Made by a program: the position numbers and the translations under genes. A model generated the notes under the pieces. It had not been told where the DNA came from. It worked only from the letters and a program-made list of their open reading frames with translations, and searched no databases. Shown here piece by piece: positions 1 to 8,549 of a DNA stretch of 50,235 bases. Each line of letters begins with the position of its first letter. Position 1 is the stretch's first letter. The stretch is from Microcaldota archaeon. GTDB taxonomy: Archaea; Micrarchaeota; Micrarchaeia; Micrarchaeales; CABMGC01. Location of the stretch: contig JAGWGN010000006.1 in assembly GCA_028867335.1 (NCBI GenBank), positions 1 through 50,235 of the forward strand, written 5' to 3'.

Positions 1-289
1 ATCTTATCTTCTGATGGACGAAACAGGTAAGAGGATAGGTAGGATCGGTGAGATACAGCACAACGGGGTCAATCTGCCCGAGGGGAAGATGGGCGAGAGC
101 CTTGCGATCTCGGTCGACGATGCGGTCCTGGGAAGGAACGTCAAGGAGAACATGAAGTTCTACACGCTTGTGGACGACCAGAGCGAGATGCTCCTTAGGC
201 AAAAGTTCAAGCACCTGCTCACCGAGCAGGAGATAGCGCTGCTTGACAAGATCTCCGAGCTCAAGAGGCAGATGATAGAAAGGCAGTAG
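1..289 (+). CDS. infB: Translation initiation factor aIF5B (IF-2 homologue), C-terminal fragment
   Basis: The frame is open from base 2, so this is the 3' end of a gene that begins before the window. aIF5B is the GTPase that promotes ribosomal subunit joining. The visible part matches its C-terminal domain: a GKRIGRIGEIQ strand, a second strand ending in GESLAISVDDAVLGRNVKE, then FYTLVDD and a terminal helix with KFKHLLTEQEIALLDKI. The G domain lies outside the window. The ATG at 14 is internal, because in-frame codons upstream (Ser-Tyr-Leu-Leu) continue the domain. The metallopeptidase gene follows after one base, so the two are probably cotranscribed. Confidence 0.85.
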   Translation, partial: SYLLMDETGKRIGRIGEIQHNGVNLPEGKMGESLAISVDDAVLGRNVKENMKFYTLVDDQSEMLLRQKFKHLLTEQEIALLDKISELKRQMIERQ

Positions 290-290
290 A

Positions 291-962
291 ATGGATAAGA
301 AGATAAAAACAGAGTTCGGGGAGATAAACTACTCGGTGGTCAGGGAAAAGAGAAAGAGCATCTCCCTCAAGTTCCACGACAGCTCGACCTTGATCGTATC
401 GATCCCCCGATACTCGCTTGTCAACATAGAGCGGCTCATCGAGGGGCACAGGAGCTGGATAATCAAGCACTCGTCAGAAATTGCAAGTTCCAGGAACTTC
501 ATGCGCGGAGACGAGGTGCTCTACGCCGGATCCTACTACCCCATGGAGTTTCGGGAAAAAATAGGGAGATCTAGGGTAACAAAGCTGAATGACAGAATTA
601 TTGTGGAATCGGAAGGGCGCGAAGCTGGAATCAGGGCGGTATCCAATTTCATGAAGAGGCAGACGGAGGGGATAGTGGCCCCGATACTTGCGGAAAAGCT
701 CCGCGTTGCTGGCAAGGAGATAAAAAGCGTGAAATACAGGAAGATGCGAAAGTGGGGATACTGCACATCCGACAGGAGGATAAAGTTCAACGCATACCTC
801 TCGATGCTCCCAATCCCGATACTGGATTACATCGTAAGCCACGAGGTATCGCATCTAATCGAGCTAAACCACTCAAAGAAATTCTGGGCGGTCGTCTCGG
901 GATTCTGCCCAGAGTACAGGGAGCTTAGAAAGGAGCTTAAAAAGTATAACGTCTCAAGCTAA
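291..962 (+). CDS. YgjP-like (DUF45) zinc metallopeptidase domain protein
   Basis: A 223-residue protein with the DUF45/YgjP architecture. The N-terminal beta-rich part carries the usual pattern of basic residues, and a C-terminal zincin motif HEVSHLIELNH sits at about residues 184-194. H184, H188 and H194 are the likely zinc ligands and E185 the catalytic base. The KMRKWGYCTSDRRIKFN stretch before it is also typical. Family members are related to SprT/WLM peptidases, and many lie beside unrelated housekeeping genes; the substrate is unknown. The start lies one base after the aIF5B stop, and the end overlaps the convergent next gene by four bases. The family is clear, the role is not. Confidence 0.85.
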   Translation: MDKKIKTEFGEINYSVVREKRKSISLKFHDSSTLIVSIPRYSLVNIERLIEGHRSWIIKHSSEIASSRNFMRGDEVLYAGSYYPMEFREKIGRSRVTKLNDRIIVESEGREAGIRAVSNFMKRQTEGIVAPILAEKLRVAGKEIKSVKYRKMRKWGYCTSDRRIKFNAYLSMLPIPILDYIVSHEVSHLIELNHSKKFWAVVSGFCPEYRELRKELKKYNVSS

Positions 963-1399
963 GTGCGCTGGCAGGACGAGAAGGGCTTGGAGCCCCTTTG
1001 CTCAGGCGGGGACATCCCGATCACAGAATAGATATATGCGCGCTGATCATCGATTTTTATGCCCAGTTTATCAAACAGTGTTTTTATCGAATCGAATTCG
1101 GCCTGCGCGCGCTTCTTCTCCCCAACAATTACAAGGTACTGTTTTTCGCTTGGGCCGATTGCCAATGAGTTCATTGGAGCGTGGATATCCAAAAAGGATT
1201 CCATGAATTTTGAGATGGTTGGGGCGCCCCAGTTGCCCGTGCGGATTATCTTGTCCGGTGCCAATGAAGAGATAGCCTTATTCCCGTTAAGCACAACTAT
1301 GCCTTCCCCGGCATCTCTCACTTTTTTAATCATCTCACCCGCCTCCTCGGAAAGCTCAGCCTGTTCCACTTTCCGCCTAAACTCCTTGTAGCCCCTCAT
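959..1399 (-). CDS. Conserved-looking hypothetical protein (146 aa)
   Basis: I do not recognise a family. The protein is mixed alpha/beta, with a central 'GEGIVVLNGNKAISSL' strand-turn and a second 'YLVIVGEKKRAQAE' strand-helix. The C-terminus is Ser/Pro-rich and includes a Cys close to the end. I chose the ATG at 1399 over a TTG 18 bases upstream because AAGTGATCC, complementary to the 16S 3' end, lies just before it. A TATA-like CGTATAAATAAC lies near 1450-1460. It is transcribed towards the metallopeptidase gene and overlaps its last bases. No membrane segment or signal peptide is visible. Confidence 0.6.
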   Translation of the reverse strand: MRGYKEFRRKVEQAELSEEAGEMIKKVRDAGEGIVVLNGNKAISSLAPDKIIRTGNWGAPTISKFMESFLDIHAPMNSLAIGPSEKQYLVIVGEKKRAQAEFDSIKTLFDKLGIKIDDQRAYIYSVIGMSPPEQRGSKPFSSCQRT

Positions 1400-1487
1400 T
1401 GGATCACTTGAAAGCAAATTCCTATCTTTGGATAAAACATCCTGTTTACAGTTATTTATACGTTAGGCGGGGATTTGTTTGCTGCAC

Positions 1488-2192
1488 TCACTGCTGGTAC
1501 GGCTTGTTGTCCTTTGGGTTTTGCAGCTTGCCCTGATGGTATATCTCCGCCGAGAGCTTGTATCTTGAGATGCTGTGCAGATACAGCTTTCCCTTCCCGG
1601 TGAAGTTTGCAAGGAACAGTCCCACCCCGCCGAACATCGCGGTCCTTATGTTGTCGACAAAGCGCACCTTGAACTGGAGGGTGGAGGAGTATCCGGCAAT
1701 GTGCCCCGGGTCAACCTCGATTGCTGATGATTCGTCAACATCGTGCTCTATTATGTCGCCTACAACATGTATGAAGATTGTTCCGGGGCCCACTAGTTTT
1801 TGTAGAATAATCCCTTCGCCGCCAAAGAATGTTGCTCCGAATCCCAGCGTCTGCATCGAGAAGGTTACAGTGTCCTGAGCGGCAAGGAAGGCGTACTGCT
1901 CTGCAACGAATGCCTCATTTGCGCCGAGCTCTATTGCAACTACCTTTCCAGGCATGACTCCTGAAAGCGATGCATACCCGTTGGCCTTGTCAGCCTTGAA
2001 CTCGGTGAGCATTCCTGTCGCCCCGGTCATCTTCCTCTCTATCGCTCCGACTATCCCCCCGACCATTCGCGGGGTCATTGAGACCGTTGAACTCTTGCTC
2101 AGTATCTTTCCAGAATCGGAATAGAACTTCTCACCCTGCTTTAGGTTTATCCTAAGGGACTGCATCGAGCTTCCGATTATCTCGTAATCCAT
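1488..2192 (-). CDS. AIM24/TIGR00266 family protein
   Basis: A 234-residue protein resembling the AIM24 (DUF124, TIGR00266) family, which forms a beta-barrel related to the TRAP fold. Visible features are the opening 'DYEIIGSSMQSLRINLKQGE', 'GGIVGAIERKMTG', the acidic 'SAIEVDPGHIAGYSSTLQF' segment and the Gly-rich 'FGGVGLFLANFTGKGKLYLHS' near the end. AIM24 is needed for mitochondrial architecture in yeast; the role of prokaryotic members is not settled. The gene starts five bases after the gatE stop, and its TGATT-ATATG context suggests translational coupling to gatE. There is no signal peptide. Confidence 0.85.
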   Translation of the reverse strand: MDYEIIGSSMQSLRINLKQGEKFYSDSGKILSKSSTVSMTPRMVGGIVGAIERKMTGATGMLTEFKADKANGYASLSGVMPGKVVAIELGANEAFVAEQYAFLAAQDTVTFSMQTLGFGATFFGGEGIILQKLVGPGTIFIHVVGDIIEHDVDESSAIEVDPGHIAGYSSTLQFKVRFVDNIRTAMFGGVGLFLANFTGKGKLYLHSISRYKLSAEIYHQGKLQNPKDNKPYQQ

Positions 2193-2196
2193 ATAA

Positions 2197-4029
2197 TCAT
2201 TTCAGCAGGGAGTTGAGCTCCTCGCCGTCAACATTCAGCCTGTACTGGGACATTATCTTCTTTATCAGCATTCCCTTGTTCTTCTCGTCGAATCCGGCAA
2301 TCAGCTTCTCGAGCTTTGCCCCCGATATCTTCTCAAGCTTCTTCTGCGACACGATCCTGTCGACATCGTCAGGGTTCTTCGGAAGCGCCTTCACCACCTC
2401 CTCTATTGCGTTCTTTGTTATGTTCCCCTGCCCGTATCCGGTGAAGAGGTAGACCAAAACTTCCTCGGGTATCGCGTCGACCTCGAGCCCACTCCTCCTG
2501 AAGTCCTTCATCTTCTCGAGAAGAAACGCTGCTATGAACTTCGGATCGGACTGCGATTTCTCGACAATTGAGTTGTAGAGCGGAAGCTGGATAGATTTGA
2601 GCATCTGCTCGGCAAGCTGCTCGTTGCCTATCTCCCGCTTTAGCCTCTTTGTCATTTTCTCGATGTTTGGCACCGACTCCTTTAGCACCCCCATCCTCTT
2701 CGGGTCAACCTCAACCGGCCTTGTGTCAGTCTCGGGATAGAGCCTTGCGCCTCCGGGAATTGGCCTCATGAACCTGCTTGTCATGTTCTTTGAGTCCACG
2801 GCCCTTGTCTCCGCAGGAATTTCGGAAAGCGCAAGCCTTGCCCGCATTATCGCCCTTGAGATTGCAAGCCTTGCAGATTCGCTTTTGCCGCTCACCAGCA
2901 TGAACGCATCGCCTTCGACAAGGCCTAGCCGGTTCTCAAGGCCTATCACCTCCTTGTTTGAGATTGCGTACTTCTCAAGGTCCTCATCGCTGTGTATTAT
3001 GCCCTTTATCCCGGAGACCTTCGCGTAGTCGCTTATCTCGCTTCCCAGCCTTCTGTTCGGGTTTATCTCAAATCCGATTATTCCTGCGAAGCCCTTGAGC
3101 CTAACCCCGTAGACCGCACCCTCCCTTTGGGTGTTCTCCTTGATTATCTTGGAGGCCGTCTCGGCAAAAATCTCGGTTACATCGATGGCCTCCCCGACCT
3201 CCGCGTGCTTTGCCTGCAGCTCATCCCTTAACTTTAAAAGATTCAGCTGCCTCTCCACCTCGTTTTCTATCACCGCATCCACAATGTCGAGCTCCTGGAA
3301 TCCCTTGAGTTCGACTCTCACGCCTTTGGCGATGGACAAGTTGACGTCCTGCCTGATTGATCCGATTCCCCTTTGCACCTTTCCGGTGAGCCTTAGGAGC
3401 ATCCCGATCTTGAATGCGACTTCCTTCGCCTCCTGTGGGGTTGCGATAACCGGGTCGGTGTCTATCTCGATGAGCGGGATCCCAAGCCTGTCGGTGTTGT
3501 AGAGGACGCTGTTCTCATCCTGCGAGACTATTCCGCTTGACTCTTCCTCAAGGAATATCGATGGCATCGGGATCTTCTTCTTGCCGACCTCAAGGTTCCC
3601 CCCATATCCAACCTGCATCGTCCTTTGGAATCCGCTCGGGTCGCTGCCATCCACCACCCCCTTCCGCATGACCTCAATCTCATCTGGCACGCTGCAGTTG
3701 AACGTCGCCGCGACAAGAAGCGCGGTATCAAGGGCCTCTGCGTTCAATTCGTGCGGAGGCTCCTCGTCGACGTCCACAAGGCAGGTCGCATCCCTAAAGG
3801 AGTTGTAGACGAAGCTCCTCTTCTTTGCGCTCTCAAAGCTGGTTGAAATATCCACCTTTCCAAGCTCCCCAGCAACTGCCCTCTGCACCCTCTCTATCTT
3901 GCCTATCTCCTCCTCTTCTGTGAGGTTTGGGTTGCAGGCGCAAAAGAGCTTGTGGGCGCTTGCAAGCCGTTGGTGTATCTCGAGCCCGCACTTAAATCCG
4001 AGCTTTGAATAGTAATCAGAATCGTGCAT
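2197..4029 (-). CDS. gatE: Glutamyl-tRNA(Gln) amidotransferase subunit E
   Basis: GatE works with GatD to convert mischarged Glu-tRNA(Gln) to Gln-tRNA(Gln), the archaeal route to glutaminyl-tRNA. The 610 residues match the family length. The N-terminal GatB/E kinase-like part shows GLEIHQRL (residues about 14-21), FCACNP, DEEPP, the DGSDPSGFQRTMQVG block and TDRLGIPLIEIDTDP. A GAD-like insert occupies the middle, and a YqeY-like helical tail ends the protein. GatD lies 10 kb away at 14152-15489 and is not in the same operon. The aim24-like gene follows directly. A TATA-rich stretch at 4067-4080 lies upstream and may also serve the divergent gene at 4110. Confidence 0.97.
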   Translation of the reverse strand: MHDSDYYSKLGFKCGLEIHQRLASAHKLFCACNPNLTEEEEIGKIERVQRAVAGELGKVDISTSFESAKKRSFVYNSFRDATCLVDVDEEPPHELNAEALDTALLVAATFNCSVPDEIEVMRKGVVDGSDPSGFQRTMQVGYGGNLEVGKKKIPMPSIFLEEESSGIVSQDENSVLYNTDRLGIPLIEIDTDPVIATPQEAKEVAFKIGMLLRLTGKVQRGIGSIRQDVNLSIAKGVRVELKGFQELDIVDAVIENEVERQLNLLKLRDELQAKHAEVGEAIDVTEIFAETASKIIKENTQREGAVYGVRLKGFAGIIGFEINPNRRLGSEISDYAKVSGIKGIIHSDEDLEKYAISNKEVIGLENRLGLVEGDAFMLVSGKSESARLAISRAIMRARLALSEIPAETRAVDSKNMTSRFMRPIPGGARLYPETDTRPVEVDPKRMGVLKESVPNIEKMTKRLKREIGNEQLAEQMLKSIQLPLYNSIVEKSQSDPKFIAAFLLEKMKDFRRSGLEVDAIPEEVLVYLFTGYGQGNITKNAIEEVVKALPKNPDDVDRIVSQKKLEKISGAKLEKLIAGFDEKNKGMLIKKIMSQYRLNVDGEELNSLLK

Positions 4030-4066
4030 TTATCCGCCTTAAAATCCATTAAACAAAGCAATACAA

Positions 4067-4080
4067 GATATATAAATATA
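4067..4080. promoter_or_regulatory. TATA-rich divergent promoter between gatE and the MOFRL-only gene
   Basis: GATATATAAATATA is close to self-complementary and sits about 35 nt before the + strand start at 4110 and about 40 nt before gatE on the - strand. It is the only strong AT box in the 80-base gap, so it may drive both genes. Confidence 0.4.
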
Positions 4081-4109
4081 TCAAAAAGAGATTGAGCTAA
4101 GTCATTTTT

Positions 4110-4778
4110 ATGAGGATAAAGAACACCGCTGAGCTGCTCAAAAACAATGCTGACCAGAGGAAGCCGATTCTTGCCGCATGGAGCCATGCGATAAACGAGC
4201 TTGAGTTAAAGGCGTATCGAAGGGACCTTGTTGGAGAAACCAGAAAGTACAACATGGTTGAGAGCAACGACACCGCATGCAAGGCGGTCATAGAGTACCT
4301 TGAGGCGAGTAAGAAAAACACCGTTCACTATCTTGGCCCCGCAATTGAGGGGGACGTTGAGACCGTAGCGAAGGAGATTTGCGAACTGATACTGAATATT
4401 TCGAGCGGGAAGGGGGAGATAAGGCCACCGTGCTACATAGTGTTTGGTCAAAAGGACATGAGAGTTAACCTTGGAAAGCAGCCCGGATTCGGAGGGAAGA
4501 CACTCGAGCAGGCTCTGAGGCTGATGCTCGAACTGAGAGGAAACCCAAGGGTGACTGCGATGTTCGGAAAAACGAACGGGAAGGACGGAAACACAAAGGC
4601 TGCTGGGGCAATAATCGACGACCTCACATTCCTCAAGGCGACAGTAGGGATAAATGTGGACTACTATCTTGAGAATAACGAGGCATACACTATACTGCAC
4701 CAGGCAAAATCCCTGGTAATGACTGGAGAAACGCATGCCGAGAAGGCAAGGATATGCATAGTAAGCATAGCCGTATGA
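4110..4778 (+). CDS. MOFRL-domain protein, degenerate glycerate-kinase C-terminal homologue
   Basis: The 222 residues align with only the C-terminal half of glycerate 2-kinase, including the copy encoded directly downstream. Parallels are PGFGGKTLEQAL for PGLGGRNQQEAL, TNGKDGNTKAAGA for SDGIDGNSYAAGA, and LVMTGETHAEKARI for AIITGPSGTNVYDI. The N-terminal catalytic domain with its GGASS loop is absent, and the GGRNQ and GPSGTN loops are altered. It is therefore unlikely to be a kinase alone. It could be a regulatory or scaffold partner of the neighbouring enzyme. It has its own ATG and TATA region, and the intact kinase begins 28 bases later, so this is not a frameshifted fragment of that gene. 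Confidence 0.7.
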   Translation: MRIKNTAELLKNNADQRKPILAAWSHAINELELKAYRRDLVGETRKYNMVESNDTACKAVIEYLEASKKNTVHYLGPAIEGDVETVAKEICELILNISSGKGEIRPPCYIVFGQKDMRVNLGKQPGFGGKTLEQALRLMLELRGNPRVTAMFGKTNGKDGNTKAAGAIIDDLTFLKATVGINVDYYLENNEAYTILHQAKSLVMTGETHAEKARICIVSIAV

Positions 4779-4806
4779 CAATAATGATTTGGTGTAGGGA
4801 GAACAG

Positions 4807-6189
4807 ATGGAGAACATAATACTAAACAGGCAAAAGGTTCTAACAAACGACTTTAACGGAAAGCTTGAACCGCTCCTCAACTCCGCGGAGCAGGCAATAC
4901 TGAGCGTCAAGCCCGAAACGCTTCTCCGCAACTCTATGGTCCTTGAGGATCGCGACACGCTGAAGATAATGGGAAGGTGCATTGACCTCTACAGATATGA
5001 GAGGATATTTGTCGGGATAACAGGGAAAGCATCCGGACCAGCGGCAGAGGTGGTGGAACGGATACTGACTCCACGTGGATCTGAGAGAAGTCTGATAAAC
5101 GAGGGAATCGCGATAGTGCCTCCGGGAGTTAAGCAAAAGACAAGGACCGCAGTCATTGAAGTAATCGAGTCAGATCATCCGACACCGACAGAAAGGGGCG
5201 TCTATGCAGGGAGCAGACTGATGAATCTTGCAAGCCGCGCGGATGAGAGGACCCTTTTTATCCTGATCATAAGCGGCGGAGCGTCGTCTCTAAACACATT
5301 GCCGCAGCCTGATGTCCCCCTGCGTGATAGCATAGCGATGAATGGCATAATGCTTGGCGTGGGGGCAGAGATCTCTGAGATAAACGCGGTCAGAAAGCAC
5401 ATATCTGCCATAAGCGGAGGCCGGCTTGCCGGAAAGACAAAGGGAGGGCTTGTTGTTTCATTGATAGTTTCTGATGTTGTGGGGGACGACATAGGATCAA
5501 TAGGCTCGGGGCTCACGGCTCCAGACAAAACAACTTTCAAGGACGTGCTCGAAATTTTCAGAAAGTACGACATAGTCGGAGAGGTGCCGAGATCCGTCCT
5601 CAGGCATGTGCAAAGGGGGGCTGAGGGCAGGGTGAGCGAGACGCTCAAGCCCGATGATCCTATCTTCAACCGCGTTGCAAACATTATAATAGGGAACAAC
5701 CAACTTGCATGCTACGCTGCAATCGCATCGATTCGTGCCTCGGAGCCTGATAGGCGGGTTTATTATTTGGGGTCCGATCTGGTAGGAGATGCTGGAATAG
5801 AGGGGACAAAATTTGCAAGGATGGTGCTCAGGTTCCAGCAAATGGGAAAGAAAATCGCATTTGTCGGAGGGGGAGAGAGAACGGTCATACTGAGCAAGAA
5901 CCCAGGGCTTGGAGGCCGAAATCAACAGGAGGCGCTATATGCGATGAAGGTGCTTGGCGAAAACAAATACGTATCCGCGGTTTACCTGGGTAGTGACGGA
6001 ATTGACGGGAACAGCTATGCTGCGGGGGCCGCATTTAACTCTGTCATATACGATAGAATATCGGAGGGGATAGATAGGGGCATAACGCAGAACAGTTCAA
6101 ACACCCTGCTAAACGGAGCCGATGCAGCGATAATTACTGGGCCAAGCGGCACCAACGTGTATGACATCAAAGCAATAAGCATCAACTGA
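4807..6189 (+). CDS. gck: Glycerate 2-kinase (GckA/MOFRL family)
   Basis: Phosphorylates D-glycerate to 2-phosphoglycerate, feeding lower glycolysis; archaea use it in non-phosphorylative or semi-phosphorylative Entner-Doudoroff pathways. The 460 residues match the family. The first domain carries VGITGKASGPAAEV, ESDHPTPTERGVYA and the phosphate loop SGGASSL (about residue 156), then NAVRKHISAISGGRLA and LIVSDVVGDD. The C-terminal MOFRL domain carries GGGERTV, GLGGRNQQEAL, GSDGIDGNS and ITGPSGTNVYD. The ATG is preceded by TAGGGAGAACAG. The end overlaps the convergent rdgB gene by eight bases. Confidence 0.93.
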   Translation: MENIILNRQKVLTNDFNGKLEPLLNSAEQAILSVKPETLLRNSMVLEDRDTLKIMGRCIDLYRYERIFVGITGKASGPAAEVVERILTPRGSERSLINEGIAIVPPGVKQKTRTAVIEVIESDHPTPTERGVYAGSRLMNLASRADERTLFILIISGGASSLNTLPQPDVPLRDSIAMNGIMLGVGAEISEINAVRKHISAISGGRLAGKTKGGLVVSLIVSDVVGDDIGSIGSGLTAPDKTTFKDVLEIFRKYDIVGEVPRSVLRHVQRGAEGRVSETLKPDDPIFNRVANIIIGNNQLACYAAIASIRASEPDRRVYYLGSDLVGDAGIEGTKFARMVLRFQQMGKKIAFVGGGERTVILSKNPGLGGRNQQEALYAMKVLGENKYVSAVYLGSDGIDGNSYAAGAAFNSVIYDRISEGIDRGITQNSSNTLLNGADAAIITGPSGTNVYDIKAISIN

Positions 6190-6712
6190 GCAGCTTCTTT
6201 AATTTCCTGAACGCCTTTCCCCTCTGGGAGATCTTGTTTTTTAGTTTCACATTCATCTCCGCATAGGTCTGCTTTTGTCCACGAGGTATAAATATCACGT
6301 CCCAGCCAAAGCTGCTTGTGCCCGAGGGCTTTTTCGAGATTGTGCCGTAGGTCCTTCCCTGAAAGGTAATCGGCTTCTTCCCGTCGTAAAGGCACAGGTA
6401 GACCTCCGCGTAAGCCTCCCGCTTATTGTCTTGTACCATAGCGCAGATCGCCGGATATCCTATTACTGATAGCCACTTCACAAGAGCTCCGGGAAAGCCG
6501 CCGAGGCTCTTGATGTAGAGCCCGCCGTCCTCCACCAGAACCGGCTTTTTTAGCTTTGAATAGGCCCTCATCGCCTTATCCACCACTATGTCACGCACCT
6601 GGATCGATTGAATCTCTGGGATATCCATCGGGGAGTTTACGATTTTTCTTCCCAATATCTGCTCCGCCTCGCGTAGCTTGTTCTTGTTCGATGTTACGAA
6701 TACAAACTCCAT
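6182..6712 (-). CDS. rdgB: RdgB/HAM1-type dITP/XTP pyrophosphatase
   Basis: House-cleaning enzyme that hydrolyses dITP, ITP and XTP to monophosphates, keeping deaminated purines out of nucleic acids. Motifs include VTSNKNKLREAEQIL at the N-terminus, VEDGGLYIKSLGGFPGAL around residue 60, FGWDVIFIPRG and, near the end, SQRGKAFRKL, where most family members have SHRGKA. The 176 residues are at the short end of the family. The ATG follows AAGGTGATCTAA, an excellent Shine-Dalgarno match. A Nudix gene lies directly upstream with five bases between, so two nucleotide-sanitising enzymes are probably in one operon. Confidence 0.93.
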   Translation of the reverse strand: MEFVFVTSNKNKLREAEQILGRKIVNSPMDIPEIQSIQVRDIVVDKAMRAYSKLKKPVLVEDGGLYIKSLGGFPGALVKWLSVIGYPAICAMVQDNKREAYAEVYLCLYDGKKPITFQGRTYGTISKKPSGTSSFGWDVIFIPRGQKQTYAEMNVKLKNKISQRGKAFRKLKKLLS

Positions 6713-6717
6713 TTAGA

Positions 6718-7179
6718 TCACCTTGAGTTGATGTACGAGAGGAAAATCGAGGTGAAGCCATCTGGGTTTAGAACTTTTTTGGCTTCCTCAACAGTGGCCC
6801 ACATGTACTCTGTGTGCTCGGTCGGATTTGGGCACACCTCGGAATCATCGGCAGTTATGTCGAACATGAACAGCCTCACCTTCCTCCTCGGATTTGGGGA
6901 GTAGTCCACATGACCGACATAGCTCTTTACCTCCTTTAGCCTAAGGTTTGTCTCCTCCCTGACCTCCCTTGCCAGCGCAGCATTAAGCGACTCTCCCTTC
7001 TCCACCTTGCCTCCCGGTATCTCCCAGTGTCCGCCGCGGTGCTTTTCTGGAGCCCGCTTTATGAGGAGGAACTTTTCATCCCGCGAAATTATGCCGCAGA
7101 CCGCTATGCTTGATGCGCCATGGGCCTTGGCCTCAGAGGCGAGCTTGGCGTAGTTTATCTTCTTTATCGAAAATGTCAT
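6718..7179 (-). CDS. Nudix hydrolase
   Basis: A 153-residue Nudix protein. The Nudix box reads GGKVEKGESLNAALAREV followed by REETNL, with the catalytic Glu residues in place. The WEIPGGK lead-in and the preceding 'FLLIKRAPEKHRGGH' resemble MutT/8-oxo-dGTP or general NTP pyrophosphohydrolases. The specific substrate cannot be read from sequence. I chose the ATG at 7179 because a longer open frame would overlap the upstream ZIP gene by about 60 bases and lacks family-like sequence. GTGGATCAC stands before this ATG. The rdgB gene follows after five bases. Confidence 0.88.
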   Translation of the reverse strand: MTFSIKKINYAKLASEAKAHGASSIAVCGIISRDEKFLLIKRAPEKHRGGHWEIPGGKVEKGESLNAALAREVREETNLRLKEVKSYVGHVDYSPNPRRKVRLFMFDITADDSEVCPNPTEHTEYMWATVEEAKKVLNPDGFTSIFLSYINSR

Positions 7180-7187
7180 GTGATCCA

Positions 7188-7931
7188 CTAGATGTAATTT
7201 ACTATGAATGCGAAGGCGAAACCTAAAAGGATTCCAGAGTATGTGAGCCAAAGCCCTCCGTCCGCCTTCGCCTGCGCGCTCTTGTGCAAATTGACGTGGA
7301 AGAGCACCAAGATGACGTAGAGTATCGCGGCGCTTGCGATCGCATCGAAGAACGTGATGAAGACATCAGAGTAGAAGACAAGCCCGATTAGAGTTCCGAT
7401 TATCACGGGGATTCCTCCGAGCAGGAACGCTCCGGCAAGGAACTTCTTTGAGAGCTTCTCCTTTAGCCCCACCAGCGGAGCAGCGATAGGGAATCCTTCC
7501 GAGATGTTCTGTAGGGTGAATCCCATGAATGAGATAAGGTAGATTGAGACCAGGCCCGCGGCGCCCGCAGATCCGAACACAAGTCCCTCGGTCAGGTTCT
7601 GAAAACCTATCCCAAGCGCCGCTATTATCGAGGTGCGCTTTGGGTTCTTGTGTGGGTGCCTGTTGTCCTTTGGGAGTATGAAGAAGAGAAATGCCAGGGC
7701 AAATCCCACAAGGAATATCAGCTCAAGCGAATTCAGATGGCCGCCCCCGAAAAGCGCCGCCACATCCCCAAAGATATCCATAAGTAGAAAGACGAGTATC
7801 CCTATTGCGATGGCATTGAAGAAGATTATCTTTCTGGGGCTCATCCTCTTATGGAAGAGGATGGGCATGGAGAGGAATATGGCGAAGCCCATGACCACGG
7901 AGAGTGCCACTGTGAGCGTCGCGTCTATCAT
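7188..7931 (-). CDS. ZIP family divalent metal transporter
   Basis: Integral membrane protein of 247 residues with seven to eight hydrophobic segments, resembling GufA/ZupT-type ZIP permeases for Zn, Fe or Mn. The two metal-site helices are visible: QNLTEGLVFG (about residues 112-121) and LQNISEGFPIA (about 143-153). In the first, the usual His of HNxxEG is Gln; the Asn and Glu ligands remain. A His-containing loop (DNRHPHKNPKR) precedes it. The Nudix start lies nine bases past the stop. TTATAA and TTTAAA boxes stand upstream at about 7944-7983. Confidence 0.85.
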   Translation of the reverse strand: MIDATLTVALSVVMGFAIFLSMPILFHKRMSPRKIIFFNAIAIGILVFLLMDIFGDVAALFGGGHLNSLELIFLVGFALAFLFFILPKDNRHPHKNPKRTSIIAALGIGFQNLTEGLVFGSAGAAGLVSIYLISFMGFTLQNISEGFPIAAPLVGLKEKLSKKFLAGAFLLGGIPVIIGTLIGLVFYSDVFITFFDAIASAAILYVILVLFHVNLHKSAQAKADGGLWLTYSGILLGFAFAFIVNYI

Positions 7932-7998
7932 CGGATTTCCCCAGAATTATAACTCAGTTATGAAGGAGGAATAATTTAAATCTTTGCTGGTCTTGCGG

Positions 7999-8463
7999 CT
8001 AGTCCAAGCTCGTGCTTGTGTTCGCAGCATCACTCAAATCTTCCTCTGGCCTCTTTAGGGGAGTCATGAGCTTCCTTAGGCTTCCTATGTGTAGGAAGTC
8101 TTTGGTCTCCACGCCGTAAAACATCTCCGAAGCCTCCTCAAGGTCTGCGACCCTTGCGATATGCTTGTAGTCGCTATCAGTCATCTTGCTGCATTCTAAG
8201 ACAAAGCCATCCGATTCCCCGGAAACCCTCTTTATCGTGACCCTTGCGTGTTCCTCTGAAAAGCTCAGCAGCATTGTGCCGCAGACGTAGAGTTCGCCCG
8301 ACTTTATCACGACCACGAGCCCTGAGGCAGGGATCGTGCCGGACTTTCCGACCTCCATGTTCTTGATTTCAGGATGATCTAATATGGCCTTCCTAAATTT
8401 CACAGGGTCAAAGCCTATGATCTTTGAGGGCCCCTCCGAGAAGCCACCGTTGCCGCTTGACAT
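7999..8463 (-). CDS. Hypothetical protein (154 aa)
   Basis: I do not recognise the family. The sequence looks like a soluble alpha/beta protein: 'GLVVVIKSGELYVCGTMLL' and 'ARVTIKRVSGESDGFVLEC' suggest antiparallel strands. A helical C-terminal half follows with 'LEEASEMFYGVETKDFLHIGSL', and the tail is Ser/Thr-rich. A TATTTAAAT box lies about 35 nt upstream of the ATG. No membrane helix or known motif is visible. Confidence 0.6.
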   Translation of the reverse strand: MSSGNGGFSEGPSKIIGFDPVKFRKAILDHPEIKNMEVGKSGTIPASGLVVVIKSGELYVCGTMLLSFSEEHARVTIKRVSGESDGFVLECSKMTDSDYKHIARVADLEEASEMFYGVETKDFLHIGSLRKLMTPLKRPEEDLSDAANTSTSLD

Positions 8464-8549
8464 ACTATCTAGCAGACTCTATTTTTTCCATTTAAATACT
8501 ATGGCTAGGGATTTGTTTTTCGGCGGCTGGGACGACAAAAAGAGCACCA

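Noticed and set aside
4110-4778. MOFRL-only gene as a frameshift fragment of the kinase
   Set aside because: The adjacent kinase is complete with its own MOFRL domain, and the half-gene is intact and strongly diverged.
4206-4982. 258-codon frame on the - strand
   Set aside because: It lies antisense to the MOFRL-only and glycerate kinase genes, whose conserved motifs establish the coding strand.
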